64,000 nucleotides of DNA, from NCBI RefSeq assembly GCF_042219825.1, contig NZ_JBHJHQ010000001.1, positions 124,001 to 188,000 of the forward strand. Direction: 5' to 3'. Source of the stretch: JBHJHP01 sp042219825 (GTDB lineage: Bacteria > Bacteroidota > Bacteroidia > Bacteroidales > UBA5342). Shown here one piece after another: positions 28,500 through 36,352 of the stretch. Each line of letters opens with the position of its first letter. The stretch's first letter is position 1. Made by a program: the position numbers and the translations under genes. The notes under the pieces were generated by a model. That model ran no database searches. It saw only the letters and a program-made list of their open reading frames with translations, and was not told where the DNA came from.

Positions 28500-28952
28500 T
28501 TAATCCACTCTGATTTTTACAACAACTTTCATTACATTCTCCGGTTCATCAATGGCAACACCAGGTGTATGAATATCATCCGGAAAAAAGATGGCGAAAC
28601 TGCCTTCATTCATCATGATGAGTGATACCGGACAATTGTAGAAACTCACATCTTTTTCAGGATTGTATCCCACAGATGGTTTTTGACCTTTATACGGTGC
28701 ATAACCTATTTTTTCATTGCCTTTTACCACATACTGAATGTCGATATAATTCCTGTGGTTCTCTGTTTTTGCTTCTTCAATAGGTTTGGTGCTGTAATGA
28801 CTCACCGCTGCAAAAATGGTATCACCATCAATGGTATATTTACCATCTTCGAACAGGCTGAAATCTGTTTTCTGAATGTACTCAAGTCCTCTTTTTATGC
28901 GTTCTCCCAGTGTGTAATATAAGGGGGCGTTGGAAAGTTTATCTGCAATCAT
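28500..28952 (-). CDS. YhcH/YjgK/YiaL family protein (putative sugar anomerase)
   Basis: A 150-aa cupin-like protein of the YhcH/YjgK/YiaL (EbgC-related) family. Motifs are HRNYIDIQYVVKGNEKIGYAP and the C-terminal FPDDIHTPGVA, which hold the conserved metal-binding histidine/glutamate positions of the beta-barrel. Members act on acidic or complex sugars; some are reported to interconvert anomers of N-acetylneuraminate. Length matches the family (~150). The gene is divergent from the symporter-flavoprotein-ferredoxin group, with a palindrome in the shared ~240-bp spacer. A sugar-acid substrate for the whole locus is therefore a reasonable inference. Confidence 0.85.
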   Translation of the reverse strand: MIADKLSNAPLYYTLGERIKRGLEYIQKTDFSLFEDGKYTIDGDTIFAAVSHYSTKPIEEAKTENHRNYIDIQYVVKGNEKIGYAPYKGQKPSVGYNPEKDVSFYNCPVSLIMMNEGSFAIFFPDDIHTPGVAIDEPENVMKVVVKIRVD

Positions 28953-28969
28953 GGTTTATTTATTTTTTT

Positions 28970-28977
28970 CAAAGGTA
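28970..28977 (-). promoter_or_regulatory. -7 box upstream of the yhcH-family gene
   Basis: The minus strand reads TACCTTTG (TAnnTTTG), 18 bp before the ATG. No matching TTG at -33. Confidence 0.4.
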
Positions 28978-29084
28978 GGGTTTTAGTTTTATGAAGTATA
29001 AAATGTGAATGAAAAGTGTTGGCTGTATTTATTTTTATGACTTAAAGAGCGGCTTTTAAGTATAAATTTTAATATGAAAATATG

Positions 29085-29110
29085 GTTCAAAAAGTGACAG
29101 TTTTTTGAAC
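29085..29110. promoter_or_regulatory. Palindrome in the divergent yhcH/symporter promoter region
   Basis: GTTCAAAAA and TTTTTGAAC form a perfect 9-bp inverted repeat with an 8-bp spacer, about 44 bp before the -7-like TATCTTGT. The shape and position are those of a transcription-factor operator; no regulator gene lies adjacent. Confidence 0.45.
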
Positions 29111-29153
29111 AATTATTCTAATCGTTAGGAAAGTTTTCAACTCTAATTTTTAG

Positions 29154-29161
29154 TATCTTGT
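29154..29161 (+). promoter_or_regulatory. Weak -7 box for the symporter operon
   Basis: TATCTTGT resembles TAnnTTTG with one central mismatch. It lies 30 bp before the ATG at 29191 and overlaps the TTG at 29158 that could otherwise be taken as a start codon. Confidence 0.35.
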
Positions 29162-29190
29162 GCCGAAAGCTGTTTCATTTCCTTCAGGGA

Positions 29191-30627
29191 ATGAATTTAA
29201 TTGTTGTATACAGAATGCATGATCCATCTATTGTAATAATTATCTGTTGTATTTATTTTGCTATTTTAATTCTGGCGGGCATATATGCTTCGAGGAAGAA
29301 CAAAAGGGCTTCGGATTATCTGATTGCAGGACAAAAACTGAATCTTGTTTTTACTATAGCTACTTTGTCAGCAGTGCAGATTGGTGCCGGAATTATTCTT
29401 GGAGGATCAGCCAATGGAGAAACCATGGGGATCTGGCCCGGAATGTGGTATGCCCTGGGATGTGGTGGTGGTCTGATCCTGGCCGGAATATTTATTGCAG
29501 GAAAATTAAGAAAAAAAGACAGCTTTGTACCATTGGATTTTTACGAACTACGCTATGGGCGAAATAAATGGGTACGTGTTTGGGCATGGGCCAGTAATGT
29601 GCCAAGTTTACTGGGCATTTTTGTAGCTCAGCTTTTGGCTTGCGGAAGTATTCTGTCAGCTTTTGGCATACCATTTTATACCGGTGTTATTATTTGTGCC
29701 ATTGTAATTTTAATTTACAGTACACTTGGAGGTATGTGGGGTGTGGCCATTGCCGATTCCATTCATACTTTTGTCATTATTGTAAGTATTCCCGTGCTTG
29801 CCATTGCATCTGCATTATTGTTGAAAGAGAAAGGTATCTTACTGGTATCTGTTATGAACACACCGTTTATCCCTGCGGGAATGTTTGCCAAATTTGTTTA
29901 TCTGGTCATACCTTTTTTAATAGCAATTTCTGTATCGTACGATGCTTATATAAGGTATCAGTCGGCTAAAAATGCATGGACGGCCAAATGGGGTTGTATA
30001 ATTGCCGGCATCGTAGTAATCATTATCGGAACTCTGGCGTCATTGATAGGTGCCATCGGTCATTATATTGTACCTAATGCCAAAGAGGGAGTGTTCTCTG
30101 CCATGGTTATTCAGTCACTGAATCCGGTGTTTGCTGGTGTTGTAATTGCTGCCATGCTTGGAGCTGCCATGTCCAGTGCTTCAGGATTACTGGTGGCAAT
30201 GGGGGCGACATTTTCACGTGATTTGTATAACCGTTTTCTGAACCCGGAAGTTAAACTCGATGATCTGCCCAAAGCTAAACTCATTTCAAGGCTTGCGGTT
30301 GGATTAAGTGCAGTAGCAGGTATACTTTTGTCTTTTAAGGTGACAAATATTCTGGATGCTATTATTATATTCAACTATCCTTATATGGGAAGTCTGCTGG
30401 TGCCATTGCTGGCAGGTGTGTTATGGAAGGGCGCTACGAAAAAGGGTGCTGTTGCAGCATTGTTTACAGGAGGTGTAATTGGTGTGGGATCCTTTTTAGC
30501 TGGCATTCCGGGACCTCTTGCAAATTGGGTCAACCCGGATATGGGATTGTTTTACGCCTATTTTGCATCGTTAATAGTTTTAATTGTAGTTAGTATAACT
30601 GATAAACAAAAATATGAGTATGCATAA
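29191..30627 (+). CDS. Sodium:solute symporter (SSS family)
   Basis: A 478-aa integral membrane protein with about 13 hydrophobic helices. SSS-family features are ASRKNKRASDYLIAGQ after helix 1, TLSAVQIGAGIILGGSANG in the region binding Na+ and substrate, and a GAAMSSASGLLVAMGATFSRDLY segment typical of the family. It imports a solute with Na+ across the inner membrane; the family covers sugars, sialic acid, amino and organic acids, so the substrate cannot be named. ATG 29191 is preferred; ATG 29215 is also possible. The 3' end overlaps the flavoprotein gene by 14 bp, showing close translational coupling with an oxidoreductase that may act on the imported compound. Confidence 0.88.
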   Translation: MNLIVVYRMHDPSIVIIICCIYFAILILAGIYASRKNKRASDYLIAGQKLNLVFTIATLSAVQIGAGIILGGSANGETMGIWPGMWYALGCGGGLILAGIFIAGKLRKKDSFVPLDFYELRYGRNKWVRVWAWASNVPSLLGIFVAQLLACGSILSAFGIPFYTGVIICAIVILIYSTLGGMWGVAIADSIHTFVIIVSIPVLAIASALLLKEKGILLVSVMNTPFIPAGMFAKFVYLVIPFLIAISVSYDAYIRYQSAKNAWTAKWGCIIAGIVVIIIGTLASLIGAIGHYIVPNAKEGVFSAMVIQSLNPVFAGVVIAAMLGAAMSSASGLLVAMGATFSRDLYNRFLNPEVKLDDLPKAKLISRLAVGLSAVAGILLSFKVTNILDAIIIFNYPYMGSLLVPLLAGVLWKGATKKGAVAALFTGGVIGVGSFLAGIPGPLANWVNPDMGLFYAYFASLIVLIVVSITDKQKYEYA

Positions 30628-32557
30628 TAACTGGCCTTACGATTTGGAATGGGACATAGAAGAGTCTGTTGACGCTGATATTCTGATCCTGGGTGGAGGT
30701 ATAGCCGGATGTATGGCTGCCATTGCTGCCGCAAAAAAGGGGCAGAATGTAGTACTTGTGGAAAAGGGCGCTACAAAAATGAGCGGTGCCGGGGGATCGG
30801 GTTGTGATCACTGGGAATCCGCTGCTACCAATCCATGTTCTAAAGTTACACCGGAGGAACTGACACAGGCTATGCTCGACGATAATGATGGCTATAACAA
30901 TGGTATTTCCCATTACATTGAATGTCGCGAGGGCTACGACCGCCTTCTGGATATTGAAAAGATGGGAGGAAAAATCCGGGATACGGAAGATGAGTTTATT
31001 GGTGCGGCTTTTCGCGATGACAGTACAAAATTTATGTTTGCATATGATTATCAGAATAAATTTACGTTGCGCATTTGGGGTACAACGTTTAAACCAGCCA
31101 TGTACAATGAACTAAAAAGGCTAAATGTAAAAATTGTTGATCGCGTAATGATTACTTCGCTGTTGACTGAAAATGGTGTTCAGGGTGCAAGGTGCATTGG
31201 GGCAACCGGTATCCATACGCGAACAGGAAAGTTTTTTGTGTTCCGGGCAAAAGCCAGTATTATGTGTATGTCGAGGCCTGCACGTATTTGGTTATTCTCT
31301 TCTGCGCATACCGGATTGTCTGAATTCAGACCAACACAGTGTGTTGGTGATGGGCATGCTATGGGATGGAGAGCAGGTGCTGAGTTTACTATGATGGAAA
31401 AATCGGTTGGTGCAGAGTTTTCTGCGGCCGGTAGAAGTTATCCGCCTTATGGTGCAGGAAATAATCATAATACCTGGTATGGTACATCCCTGATTGATGC
31501 CACAGGGAAAGAGGTACCTTATGTGGACAGGGATGGTAATTTGCTTAAAACTGTGGAAGAACGTTTTTATCCAGCTAAAGGACAACACTTTTTTATGAAA
31601 GGAGGTTCTGTGGATGAACCCAGTTATGGCATTGAAGGACCAGAAACAATACCATTTTCAAAACTCCTGAAAGAAGGTTATAAGCTCCCCTTTTATGCTG
31701 ATTTAACAAATCTGCCGGAAACAGAACGCAAAATCATTTGGGGTATGATGGTTGGTGAAGAGGGTAAAACAAAGGTACCGGTTTACGAAAATTATAGGAA
31801 AGCCGGATTTGATCCTGAAAAACATGTGTTACAGTGTTACGGAACCGGCTGGACATCAGCTAGTTTTTCACCTCAGGAAAGACAGTTATTTGGGTTGCCA
31901 GGCGGTTTCCTGAACGACTGGAAACTGGCTTCCAGTCTTGAAGGTTTATATGTTGCAGGTGATGCACTTTATGCGTCCAACTGTTATGGCCATGCAGCTG
32001 CAACAGGAAATTATGCAGGTCGTCATGCATCTGATTATGCAATGAAGACAGACTTGACAGAACCAGTGCGCAGCCAGATAGAAGATGAAAAAAAGCGGGT
32101 TTATGCTCCGGTGTATAATAACCCGGATAGTGCCATTGGCTGGAAAGAGTTGAATGAAGGTATCGCCAAAACAATGCAGAATTATTGTGGTGGTATAAAA
32201 TACGATGATCTTATTCAGACGGGTTTATTGAGATTGGAAGAATATGAAAAACATATCGTGCCAAACACGTTTGCCTATAATCCTCACGAGTTGATACGAC
32301 TACTGGAGGTATTTGATATTCTTACTGTTTCTAAGATGATTCTGCATGCTTCACTTCAACGACGTGTTAGCTCCAAACCATTGTGTTTTGAAAGAGGCGA
32401 CAATGAAAAGAAAGAAACCGAGAGGGATAAAAAGCTGATTGTGATTAAACAAAAGGATGAAACAGTAAATGTAAGAGATCTGGCAGTGGATTTCTTTGGT
32501 GACCTGAAAGAAAATTACGAACGAAATAATCCCGATTATAAAAGCAGTAAGTCATGA
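30614..32557 (+). CDS. FAD-dependent oxidoreductase, fumarate-reductase/AprA-like flavoprotein subunit
   Basis: A 647-aa flavoprotein. The FAD-binding Rossmann motif is ILILGGGIAGCMAAIAAAKKG (about residues 25-45) followed by VVLVEK. Further family features are VGDGHAMGWRAGAEF in the middle and the C-terminal FAD segment LYVAGDALYASNCYGHAAATGNYAGRHAS. The arrangement resembles the alpha subunit of adenylylsulfate reductase and fumarate reductase/L-aspartate oxidase. A small AprB-like ferredoxin overlaps its stop by 4 nt (ATGA), so it should work as a two-subunit iron-sulfur flavoenzyme. No sat, Qmo or dsr genes are nearby, and the partner upstream is a symporter, so sulfate metabolism is not supported. 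The likely role is oxidation or reduction of an imported organic acid or sugar derivative. Confidence 0.8.
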   Translation: MSMHNNWPYDLEWDIEESVDADILILGGGIAGCMAAIAAAKKGQNVVLVEKGATKMSGAGGSGCDHWESAATNPCSKVTPEELTQAMLDDNDGYNNGISHYIECREGYDRLLDIEKMGGKIRDTEDEFIGAAFRDDSTKFMFAYDYQNKFTLRIWGTTFKPAMYNELKRLNVKIVDRVMITSLLTENGVQGARCIGATGIHTRTGKFFVFRAKASIMCMSRPARIWLFSSAHTGLSEFRPTQCVGDGHAMGWRAGAEFTMMEKSVGAEFSAAGRSYPPYGAGNNHNTWYGTSLIDATGKEVPYVDRDGNLLKTVEERFYPAKGQHFFMKGGSVDEPSYGIEGPETIPFSKLLKEGYKLPFYADLTNLPETERKIIWGMMVGEEGKTKVPVYENYRKAGFDPEKHVLQCYGTGWTSASFSPQERQLFGLPGGFLNDWKLASSLEGLYVAGDALYASNCYGHAAATGNYAGRHASDYAMKTDLTEPVRSQIEDEKKRVYAPVYNNPDSAIGWKELNEGIAKTMQNYCGGIKYDDLIQTGLLRLEEYEKHIVPNTFAYNPHELIRLLEVFDILTVSKMILHASLQRRVSSKPLCFERGDNEKKETERDKKLIVIKQKDETVNVRDLAVDFFGDLKENYERNNPDYKSSKS

Positions 32558-32847
32558 GCAATATGCGTTTGGATCTGATCCCCGAAATGCCGGTAGCTAA
32601 GCCAATTATAATTAATGAAGATTTGTGTATAGGCTGTAAAAAATGCATGGAAATATGTCAGGTAGATATTTTTGTGCCCAATCCTGATACTTTAAAGAAA
32701 GCGCCCTTGGTTCTTTACCCCGGCGAATGTTGGTATTGTGGTAATTGCGTGGTAGTATGCCCTGTGGAAGGAGCAATAAAGTTACAACATCCGTTAATGA
32801 ACAGGGTTCATTGGATAGAAAAAGAAAAGCTTGGGAAACATAAATAA
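32554..32847 (+). CDS. Ferredoxin-like subunit with two [4Fe-4S] motifs (AprB-like)
   Basis: A 97-aa protein with two C-x2-C-x2-C-x3-C motifs: CIGCKKCMEICQ and CWYCGNCVVVCP, followed by hydrophobic and basic residues. The intermotif spacing (about 32 residues) and the ECWYCGNC sequence resemble AprB. Its ATG overlaps the flavoprotein stop (ATGA), so it is surely the electron-transfer partner of that protein. It would carry electrons between the FAD and an unidentified acceptor such as ferredoxin or a membrane complex. It is the last gene of the symporter-flavoprotein-ferredoxin operon; the next gene starts 37 bp later and may be read through. Confidence 0.88.
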   Translation: MSNMRLDLIPEMPVAKPIIINEDLCIGCKKCMEICQVDIFVPNPDTLKKAPLVLYPGECWYCGNCVVVCPVEGAIKLQHPLMNRVHWIEKEKLGKHK

Positions 32848-32884
32848 CGTAATTAGAAATTTTGATGTAATAAAACGAAAATAT

Positions 32885-34189
32885 ATGAAACATATTTTTA
32901 TTGGCTTGATGGTTGTGTTGGGATTTGCAGCTCCGTTAAGAGCACAGAATAATTCATTGGAATATGCATTATATGATTTACCTGATGTCGTGTTCAGAGA
33001 AATACCGACAAGGGGAGATTTTTCCCAAAGCTATGAGTTACATATTAAACAGTTTCTGGATCATGAACATCCGGAAAAAGGTGTTTTTTACCAGCGGGCG
33101 TTTCTTTCGCATAAGGGATTTGATAAACCCATGGTGATGTATATCTCGGGTTATAGCCAGAGAAGCGTATATGTAAGTGAAGTGACGCAATTGCTGGATG
33201 CTAATCAGTTATCTGTGGAACACAGGTTTTTTGGTGAAAGCTTGCCTGATTCCATGGATTATAAATATCTGACCATTGAACAGGCCACAGCAGATCTGCA
33301 TCATATAAATGAACTGATGAAACAGATATACAAAGGAAAATGGGTAAGTACAGGTATCAGTAAGGGCGGAGCAACTGTTATCTTTTATAAGTATTTTTTC
33401 CCCGATGATGTTGATGCAGCAATTCCTTATGTGGCGCCGATAAATACTGAATTGGAAGAAAAGAGTCTTTATACATTTCTGGATACAGTTGGAACTGACC
33501 AGTGCAGGGAAAATATATTCCTGTTTCAGAAACGCATGTTTCATCATCGTAGTGAGATTTTACCATTACTTGAAATGTACAGCGAAGGTGCCGGGCTGAA
33601 ATTCAATTATCTTGGACTGGAAGGCGCTTTTGAATATGCAGTGTTGGAATATCCTTTTGCATTCTGGCAATATGGTTCACCATGCGATGAAATTCCGGCA
33701 GATACCTGTTCACTTTTGTCTGCTGTGAAATATTTTATTAAGGTTAGTAATATTCGGTTGTTCAGCGATAGTGACATAGATTATTTTTTGCCACATTATT
33801 ACCAGTCTGCAACTCAACTGGGATATTACGGTTACCGTACCGAAAGGTTTAAAGAGGACCTGAAGGTATTACCTGTTTATCCCCATCCGAACGCTGCAAT
33901 TGTACCACAAAATATTCCGGTTAAATTTGATGGTTCCGTACTGAAGGCAGTTCATAGTTGGGCAAAAACAAAAGGAAACAGACTGATGTATGTGTATGGT
34001 TCCAGCGATACATGGACCGGTTCTGCTATACAACCTTCTGATAAAGTAGATGCTGTATGGTTTTTTATGAAAGGTAAAAACCATGGTTCAGCACGTTATA
34101 AAGAGATGACACCGGAAGAAAAGGAAAAATACAGATCCACACTTGAAAGATGGCTTGGATTTAAAATTGTGAATTCAGATATACGGTAG
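32885..34189 (+). CDS. Exported serine peptidase, S37 (PS-10)-like
   Basis: A 434-aa exported protein; ATG 32885 gives a signal peptide ending APLRAQ. It is an alpha/beta-hydrolase peptidase related to the S28/S37 families, which release N-terminal tripeptides or cleave at proline. The nucleophile is predicted as Ser159 in TGISKGGAT. The SVEHRFFGESLPDS segment is typical of the group. A downstream Asp in YGSSDTWTG and a His in GKNHGSARY complete a plausible triad. ATG at 32831 would add a non-signal leader and is not favoured. It lies 37 bp after the ferredoxin gene in the same direction, but an functional connection is not evident. Confidence 0.8.
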   Translation: MKHIFIGLMVVLGFAAPLRAQNNSLEYALYDLPDVVFREIPTRGDFSQSYELHIKQFLDHEHPEKGVFYQRAFLSHKGFDKPMVMYISGYSQRSVYVSEVTQLLDANQLSVEHRFFGESLPDSMDYKYLTIEQATADLHHINELMKQIYKGKWVSTGISKGGATVIFYKYFFPDDVDAAIPYVAPINTELEEKSLYTFLDTVGTDQCRENIFLFQKRMFHHRSEILPLLEMYSEGAGLKFNYLGLEGAFEYAVLEYPFAFWQYGSPCDEIPADTCSLLSAVKYFIKVSNIRLFSDSDIDYFLPHYYQSATQLGYYGYRTERFKEDLKVLPVYPHPNAAIVPQNIPVKFDGSVLKAVHSWAKTKGNRLMYVYGSSDTWTGSAIQPSDKVDAVWFFMKGKNHGSARYKEMTPEEKEKYRSTLERWLGFKIVNSDIR

Positions 34190-34364
34190 ATCCCAAAAAA
34201 TAACTATGTGCAAAAATTTTTCGGGAGTCCTTTTATATAGATATTTGCGAATTAAATCATTTGGATCCCTATTATAGATTGAGTTTTAGTCAGATTTAAA
34301 TATTATCTAAACGCATTTTTATTACACTGGAAATTCGAATTTTACAATATTAATGACACTTTCG

Positions 34365-34395
34365 TTGACATTAATTATATTAATGTCTATATTTG
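34365..34395 (+). promoter_or_regulatory. TetR promoter with operator palindrome inside the spacer
   Basis: TTG (34365-34367) and TATATTTG (34388-34395) are exactly 20 bp apart. The spacer is filled by a perfect inverted repeat GACATTAAT-TAT-ATTAATGTC (34367-34387). The ATG of the TetR gene is at 34400, about where transcription should begin, so the mRNA is probably leaderless. A further half-site-like TTAATGACA lies around 34350. Confidence 0.75.
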
Positions 34396-34399
34396 TGAC

Positions 34400-35011
34400 A
34401 TGAATAATGATAAACGTTCCTATAATAATACTCGCCGGGCTAAGGAAGCAGGAAATACCAAAAACAAGATTATAAAAACTGTAGGTCTTTTGTGGACCAA
34501 ACATTCTTTAAAGGATATTACGCTTGAAATGATCGCAAAAGAATCAGGTGTTACTATCCGTACCATTTTGCGAAAGTTTGGTTCAAAGGAAATGCTGCTG
34601 GAAGAATGTGTTTCTTTAGATGCACCTGATATTATGCACGGAAGAGAAACGGTGATAGTGGGAGATGTGGATCAGACCCTACAGACCTTACTTTCGAATT
34701 ACGAATCGATGGGAGAAGCAGCTGTTCGTACCATAAATCTTGAGCCAGAACTGGATATTGCCAGAAAAATAGGGGAAGAGGGAAGAAAAAAACACAGGGA
34801 GTGGTGTGCCCGGATGTTTGCTCCTTACTTACCCAAACCGGATACTTCACATTATGAAACAGACCTTACCGCATTTATCGCTTGCACAGAGATATATTTA
34901 TGGAAATTAATGCGAAAAGACCTTAAGATGGGCGAGGAACAAACGCTGGCTGTCTTTAAAAAGATGGTTGAAGGTCTTATTTCGCTTCATACTAAAAGCG
35001 ATAAAAAATGA
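34400..35011 (+). CDS. TetR/AcrR-family transcriptional regulator
   Basis: A 203-aa repressor-type protein. The N-terminal helix-turn-helix is ITLEMIAKESGVTIRTILRKFGSKEMLLEE (about residues 40-69), the standard TetR DNA-binding domain; the C-terminal two-thirds are helical and form the ligand-binding/dimerisation domain. A perfect palindrome sits between the -33 and -7 boxes of its own promoter, strongly suggesting autorepression. Its stop overlaps the start of the glycosyltransferase gene by 4 nt, so inducer binding would turn on both. The inducer is unknown, but the pairing suggests that the compound glycosylated by the partner may be the ligand. Confidence 0.88.
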   Translation: MNNDKRSYNNTRRAKEAGNTKNKIIKTVGLLWTKHSLKDITLEMIAKESGVTIRTILRKFGSKEMLLEECVSLDAPDIMHGRETVIVGDVDQTLQTLLSNYESMGEAAVRTINLEPELDIARKIGEEGRKKHREWCARMFAPYLPKPDTSHYETDLTAFIACTEIYLWKLMRKDLKMGEEQTLAVFKKMVEGLISLHTKSDKK

Positions 35012-36300
35012 AAAAACTGAATTTTCTTTTTGTGATGATTGATGGAGGAGGTAATGTGCCACCAACATTTGGTGTGATCAAAAAATTAATCCAACGAGGG
35101 CACTCAGTTAATGTGTTGGCTGAACCATGCTTAGAGCGGGCTGTTAAGGCTATGAAATGTAATTTCATTCCATTCACGGATTATTTTATCAAAAAAGACA
35201 GGAAGGAAGATTTTCTGCGGGATCATAGTGCAACCTTGTTTAAGAATCCAATTTTCGAGCGTGTGATATTCGGACCGGCAGAAACGGTTATTGATCAGAC
35301 TATTACCGTTGCCAGGCGGCAGGCTGTCAATGTGCTGATGGTTGATATTCTGCTCTTTCCTGCTTTAATTGCCGGAGAATTCCTTGATATTCCAAAAATG
35401 TTGATATTTCATATGCCCGAGTATATGCCGGGTCCGAACAGACCGCCTGGAAATATGGGACTGAAACCGGGTACCGGAATTCTTACCAAAATGCGGGATC
35501 GGATTTTAGGGAAACTAATGATCTCAAAATTCAATGAATTCAAACCTTCATTGAATAAAATCCGATCAGGGCTTGGGTTACCGCTTTTAAACAATACGAT
35601 TGATTTATTGAATATGGCGGATATGAGGATCATCCAGACGTTAAAGAGTTTTGATGTCCCGATAGATCCGGCACCTGAGAATGTAAGATATGCAGGACCT
35701 GTACTCGATGATCCGGACTGGACGCAATCTGAAAAATGGGAATATCCATGGGACAAAAAGGAAAAGAGCCCATTGATCGTTATCTCATTTTCTTCAACCT
35801 TTCAAAATCAGCTGGTAGCTGTTCAAAATTGCATCAGTGCTTTGAAGGATTTGCCGGTTAAGGGTTTGGTAACATTGGGACTGGCTATGGAGAATTTTAA
35901 CTTTGACGTCCCTGAAAATGTAAAACTGGTGAATTCGGTGCAACATTCTCAGGTATTCCCACATGCTGATATCGTAATTACTCATGCCGGACATGGAACA
36001 GTTATGAGAGCTTTGGCAAATGGGGTGCCCCTGATCTGTTTGCCAATGGGCAGGGATCAAAAGGACAATGCCATAAAAATTGAAATGAAAGGCTGTGGAA
36101 TCAAACTTTCATCCGAATCAAAACCCTATAAAATAAAGAAAGCAATAGAAAGAATTTTAAATGATCCTGATTTTAAAATAAATGCTGTCAAAATACAAAA
36201 GGAGATTTTGGAAAATCCGGGAATGGATGCTGTTTTACTTGAAATTGAAAATAAGGTTTTGGCACATAAGGAACATAACATAGTTGCTCTTGTTGAATGA
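35008..36300 (+). CDS. GT1-family glycosyltransferase (UGT/macrolide glycosyltransferase-like)
   Basis: A 430-aa GT-B fold enzyme without membrane helices. The N-terminal half starts LNFLFVMIDGGGNVPPTFGV and binds the acceptor; the C-terminal half has the donor-binding signature VITHAGHGTVMRALANGVPLI followed by GRDQKDNA, as in UDP-sugar-dependent GT1 enzymes (MGT, UGT, NodC-unrelated). These glycosylate small hydrophobic molecules such as antibiotics, sterols or carotenoids. The gene overlaps the TetR stop by 4 nt and is expressed from the TetR promoter. A TetR-GT pair suggests inducible inactivation or modification of a small molecule; the substrate is unknown. Confidence 0.85.
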   Translation: MKKLNFLFVMIDGGGNVPPTFGVIKKLIQRGHSVNVLAEPCLERAVKAMKCNFIPFTDYFIKKDRKEDFLRDHSATLFKNPIFERVIFGPAETVIDQTITVARRQAVNVLMVDILLFPALIAGEFLDIPKMLIFHMPEYMPGPNRPPGNMGLKPGTGILTKMRDRILGKLMISKFNEFKPSLNKIRSGLGLPLLNNTIDLLNMADMRIIQTLKSFDVPIDPAPENVRYAGPVLDDPDWTQSEKWEYPWDKKEKSPLIVISFSSTFQNQLVAVQNCISALKDLPVKGLVTLGLAMENFNFDVPENVKLVNSVQHSQVFPHADIVITHAGHGTVMRALANGVPLICLPMGRDQKDNAIKIEMKGCGIKLSSESKPYKIKKAIERILNDPDFKINAVKIQKEILENPGMDAVLLEIENKVLAHKEHNIVALVE

Positions 36301-36318
36301 ATGCTGATACTTCCTGTG

Positions 36319-36352
36319 GTCTGACGTAGCGAAAACGCTACGACAGACTTTT
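36319..36352 (+). terminator. Terminator of the TetR-glycosyltransferase operon
   Basis: The arms GTCTG-A-CGTAGCG and CGCTACG-A-CAGAC pair over 12 bp with one A/A mismatch around an AAAA loop and are followed by TTTT, 18 bp after the stop. Confidence 0.75.

Noticed and set aside
29158..29190. TTG start for the symporter
   Set aside because: The TTG lies inside a probable -7 promoter box, so it would precede the transcript start.
30614..30627. Programmed frameshift fusing symporter and flavoprotein
   Set aside because: The 14-bp overlap has no slippery heptamer and both proteins have complete ends; ordinary translational coupling explains it.
30614..32847. Adenylylsulfate reductase aprBA for dissimilatory sulfur metabolism
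   Set aside because: Architecture is similar, but no sat, qmo or dsr genes are present and the genes are coupled to a symporter; a general flavoprotein/Fe-S pair is safer.
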